DNA of 58,805 nt from Aeromicrobium sp. (GTDB taxonomy: Bacteria > Actinomycetota > Actinomycetes > Propionibacteriales > Nocardioidaceae), in assembly GCA_025964895.1 (NCBI GenBank), contig JAOPXY010000100.1, forward strand, positions 1 to 58,805, in the 5' to 3' direction. Shown here piece after piece: positions 57,335-58,805 of the stretch; position 1 is the stretch's first letter; every line of letters starts with the position of its first letter. The position numbers and the translations under genes are program-made. The notes beneath the pieces were generated by a model, which had not been told where the DNA came from, searched no databases, and worked only from the letters and a program-made list of their open reading frames with translations.

Positions 57335-58009
57335 GTGGCCGAGATCAAGATCGCCGCAGAAGCACGTACCGAGTTCGGCAAGGGTGCCGCGCGCCGCATC
57401 CGCCGCGAGAACAAGGTCCCCGCGGTCCTCTACGGACACGGCGGAGATCCGATCCACCTGACCCTGCCGGGCCACCAGCTCATGCTGGCGCTCAAGGGCT
57501 CCGCGAACGCGCTGCTGACGATCGACGTCGGCTCCGACACGCACCTCGCGATCCCCAAGCAGGTTCAGCGTGACCCGCTGAAGGGCTTCATCGAGCACGC
57601 CGACCTTCTGATCGTCCGCAAGGGCGAGAAGGTCACCGTCGACGTCCGCATCAGCACCGTCGGCGACGCGGTCAGCGGCAACCTGGTGGTCCTGGAGAAC
57701 TCGTCGATCTCGATCGAGGCCGAGGCGACCCACATCCCGGAGGCCTTCGAGGTCTCGGTCGAGGGCCTCACCGCCGGCGACCAGATCCTCGCCAAGGACA
57801 TCGAGCTGCCCAGGGGCTCGAGCCTGGCCGTCGACGAGGAGACGCTCATCGTCAACGTCACCGCCGCGCCCACCGAGGCCCAGCTCGACGCCGAGCTCGC
57901 CGAGGCGGAGGCCGAGGCCGGCATCGAGCACGACGCCTCCGACGCCGACGCGGCCCAGGCGGGCGAATCCACCGAGGGCGAGGCTGCGGAGAGCACCGAG
58001 TCCGAGTGA
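57335..58009 (+). CDS. rplY: 50S ribosomal protein L25/general stress protein Ctc
   Basis: A 224-residue long-form L25. The 5S rRNA-binding N-terminal domain (1-92) reads EARTEFGKGAARRIRRENKV, PAVLYGHGGDPIHLTLPGHQ and PKQVQRDPLKGFIEHADLLI. The TL5/Ctc C-terminal beta domain (93-190) contains HIPEAFEVSVEGLTAGDQIL. An acidic Ala/Glu/Asp tail ends the protein. GTG 57335 with AGGAG 7 nt upstream fits the family start. Its stop overlaps the pth start (GTGA), the usual actinobacterial pairing. Confidence 0.95.
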   Translation: MAEIKIAAEARTEFGKGAARRIRRENKVPAVLYGHGGDPIHLTLPGHQLMLALKGSANALLTIDVGSDTHLAIPKQVQRDPLKGFIEHADLLIVRKGEKVTVDVRISTVGDAVSGNLVVLENSSISIEAEATHIPEAFEVSVEGLTAGDQILAKDIELPRGSSLAVDEETLIVNVTAAPTEAQLDAELAEAEAEAGIEHDASDADAAQAGESTEGEAAESTESE

Positions 58010-58599
58010 CCTGGTTGGTCGTCGGGCTCGGCAATCCGGGCCCGACGTACTCCAGCACGCGTCACAACGTCGGTTACATGGTGGCCGACGTGCTGGCAGC
58101 GCGCATGGGTGGGACGCCGCTCGGCGGCTCGAAGAATCTCGGCTGGAAGAAGCACAAGTCCGGCCGGGCCGACGTGGTGGAGGGACGGCTCGCCGGCGAA
58201 CGGGTCGTGCTGGGCCGCCCGCGCTCGTACATGAACGAGAGCGGCGGCCCTGTCTCGACCCTTGCGAAGTTCTTCGACGTCGAGGCCGATCACCTGATCG
58301 TGATCCACGACGAGCTGGACCTCGACTTCGGCCGCCTGCGCGTCAAGCTGGGCGGCGGCGACAACGGTCACAACGGGCTGCGCTCCATCCGCCAGTCCAT
58401 CGCCACCGGTGACTTCTACCGGGTGCGCTGCGGCATCGGCCGCCCGCCCGGCCGTCAGACCGTCGAGGACTACGTGCTCAAGTCGTACTCCACGGCCGAG
58501 CGCAAGGAGCTCCCGCTGACGGTGGAGCTCGCGGCGGACGCCGTGGAGAGCCTGCTCTCGACCGACCTCGCCACGACCCAGAGCGCCTTCAACTCCTGA
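58006..58599 (+). CDS. pth: Peptidyl-tRNA hydrolase
   Basis: A 197-residue enzyme that releases peptides from prematurely dissociated peptidyl-tRNA. Active-site features: LVVGLGNPGPTYSSTRHNVG (Asn and catalytic His), GRPRSYMNESGGPV, VIHDELDLDFGRLRVKLGGG (catalytic Asp) and DNGHNGLRSIRQSIATGDFY. GTG 58006 is coupled to rplY by a 4-nt overlap. Confidence 0.96.
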   Translation: MTWLVVGLGNPGPTYSSTRHNVGYMVADVLAARMGGTPLGGSKNLGWKKHKSGRADVVEGRLAGERVVLGRPRSYMNESGGPVSTLAKFFDVEADHLIVIHDELDLDFGRLRVKLGGGDNGHNGLRSIRQSIATGDFYRVRCGIGRPPGRQTVEDYVLKSYSTAERKELPLTVELAADAVESLLSTDLATTQSAFNS

Positions 58600-58603
58600 G
58601 GGT

Positions 58604-58638
58604 GGACGACCGGACGGCTCGGCCTGCGAGGGTCGTCC
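58604..58638 (+). terminator. Hairpin downstream of pth
   Basis: GGACGACC (58604-58611) and GGTCGTCC (58631-58638) are perfect inverted arms with a 19-nt loop, beginning 5 nt after the pth stop. No T-run follows, so it is only a possible terminator. Confidence 0.5.
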
Positions 58639-58641
58639 GTA

Positions 58642-58647
58642 TACGAT
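58642..58647 (+). promoter_or_regulatory. -10-like box before the last partial gene
   Basis: TACGAT, within TATACGAT, lies just after the pth hairpin and 49 nt before ATG 58697. Confidence 0.4.
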
Positions 58648-58696
58648 CGGGGCGGTGACGTAGCGCGCGCGCCGGACCCGAGATCGGACTGACCAG

Positions 58697-58805
58697 ATGA
58701 AGAAGAACCTCGTGTGGTGGGTCGTGGGCCTCGTCCTGCTGGCGGTCGTGGTCGTGGTGGGGTTCGCCACGACGGGTGACGACGACGAGGACGATCCGGT
58801 CGACG
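58697..58805 (+). CDS. Membrane or exported protein, N-terminal fragment (cut by window edge)
   Basis: Thirty-six codons are visible. MKKNLVWWVVGLVLLAVVVV forms a transmembrane or signal-anchor helix, and an acidic TTGDDDEDDPVD follows. Too little is present to name a family. A single N-terminal anchor with an acidic juxtamembrane stretch is all that can be stated. Confidence 0.6.
   Translation, partial: MKKNLVWWVVGLVLLAVVVVVGFATTGDDDEDDPVD

Noticed and set aside
54094-57573. An 1159-codon open frame on the plus strand over the GGDEF-like and kinase genes
   Set aside because: The translated sequence is low-complexity and motif-free, while the opposite strand encodes an intact kinase and membrane protein with proper starts.

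Overview
The window is a contiguous piece of a high-GC actinobacterial chromosome. The neighbourhoods rsmI/metG/TatD/rpf/rsmA/ispE and tRNA/glmU/prs/rplY/pth are typical of Actinobacteria. Strong GC bias, ATGA and GTGA stop-start overlaps, and many -10-like TANNNT boxes 6-7 nt before start codons (leaderless transcription) fit this. A Nocardioidaceae-like host is my inference from gene content only. No gap between genes exceeds 300 bases.

Layout. (1) 1-7237: the 5' end of an ECF sigma factor gene, then a Tad/Flp pilus locus (Flp pilin, TadE, TadG, CpaB, TadZ, TadA, TadB, TadC). The pilin promoter carries a GGGAC-N4-GTCCC palindrome inside its spacer. (2) 7251-9816, minus strand: a three-gene overlapping operon with a PKD-domain membrane protein, a TolQ/ExbB-like channel and a DUF2149-like protein. 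(3) 10020-13062: a GGDEF-EAL membrane protein and a GAF-ANTAR regulator. (4) 13132-21299: housekeeping and envelope genes (protein mannosyltransferase, rsmI, metG, TatD, resuscitation-promoting factor, rsmA), interrupted by an AbiEi/DUF559-type gene bracketed by palindromic repeats. (5) 22093-40542: a purine/allantoin catabolic island with amidase, uraD, HIU hydrolase, urate oxidase, allantoinase, ureidoglycine aminotransferase, allantoate amidohydrolase, RpiR regulator, xanthine-dehydrogenase-type subunits, guanine-deaminase-like enzyme, ABC importer, GntR regulator, NCS1 permease and a hydantoin-racemase-like enzyme. (6) 40552-48536: ispE, a second palindrome-bracketed AbiEi/DUF559-like gene, an ABC-F ATPase, MarR regulator, SAM methyltransferase, a tRNA-Gln-like gene, glmU and prs. 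(7) 48561-57120: an envelope/exopolysaccharide-looking region with a secreted repeat protein, GH6 glycosidase, response regulator, lipoprotein, GT2 synthase, a degenerate GGDEF protein and a histidine kinase. (8) rplY, pth and the start of one more gene.

How the genes fit together. The island can take guanine or xanthine to urate, then through HIU, OHCU and allantoin to allantoate and ureidoglycine, with import through the ABC and/or NCS1 transporters. Two of its promoters share a 22-bp element. GGDEF-type proteins at both ends of the window suggest, but do not prove, second-messenger control of pilus or polysaccharide production.

The most unusual signal is a set of long intergenic palindromes, different in sequence at each locus but alike in architecture. 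Two of the four sites bracket a solitary AbiEi/DUF559-like gene. The layout resembles REP/RAYT systems, but with a Vsr-like nuclease fold in place of the transposase.
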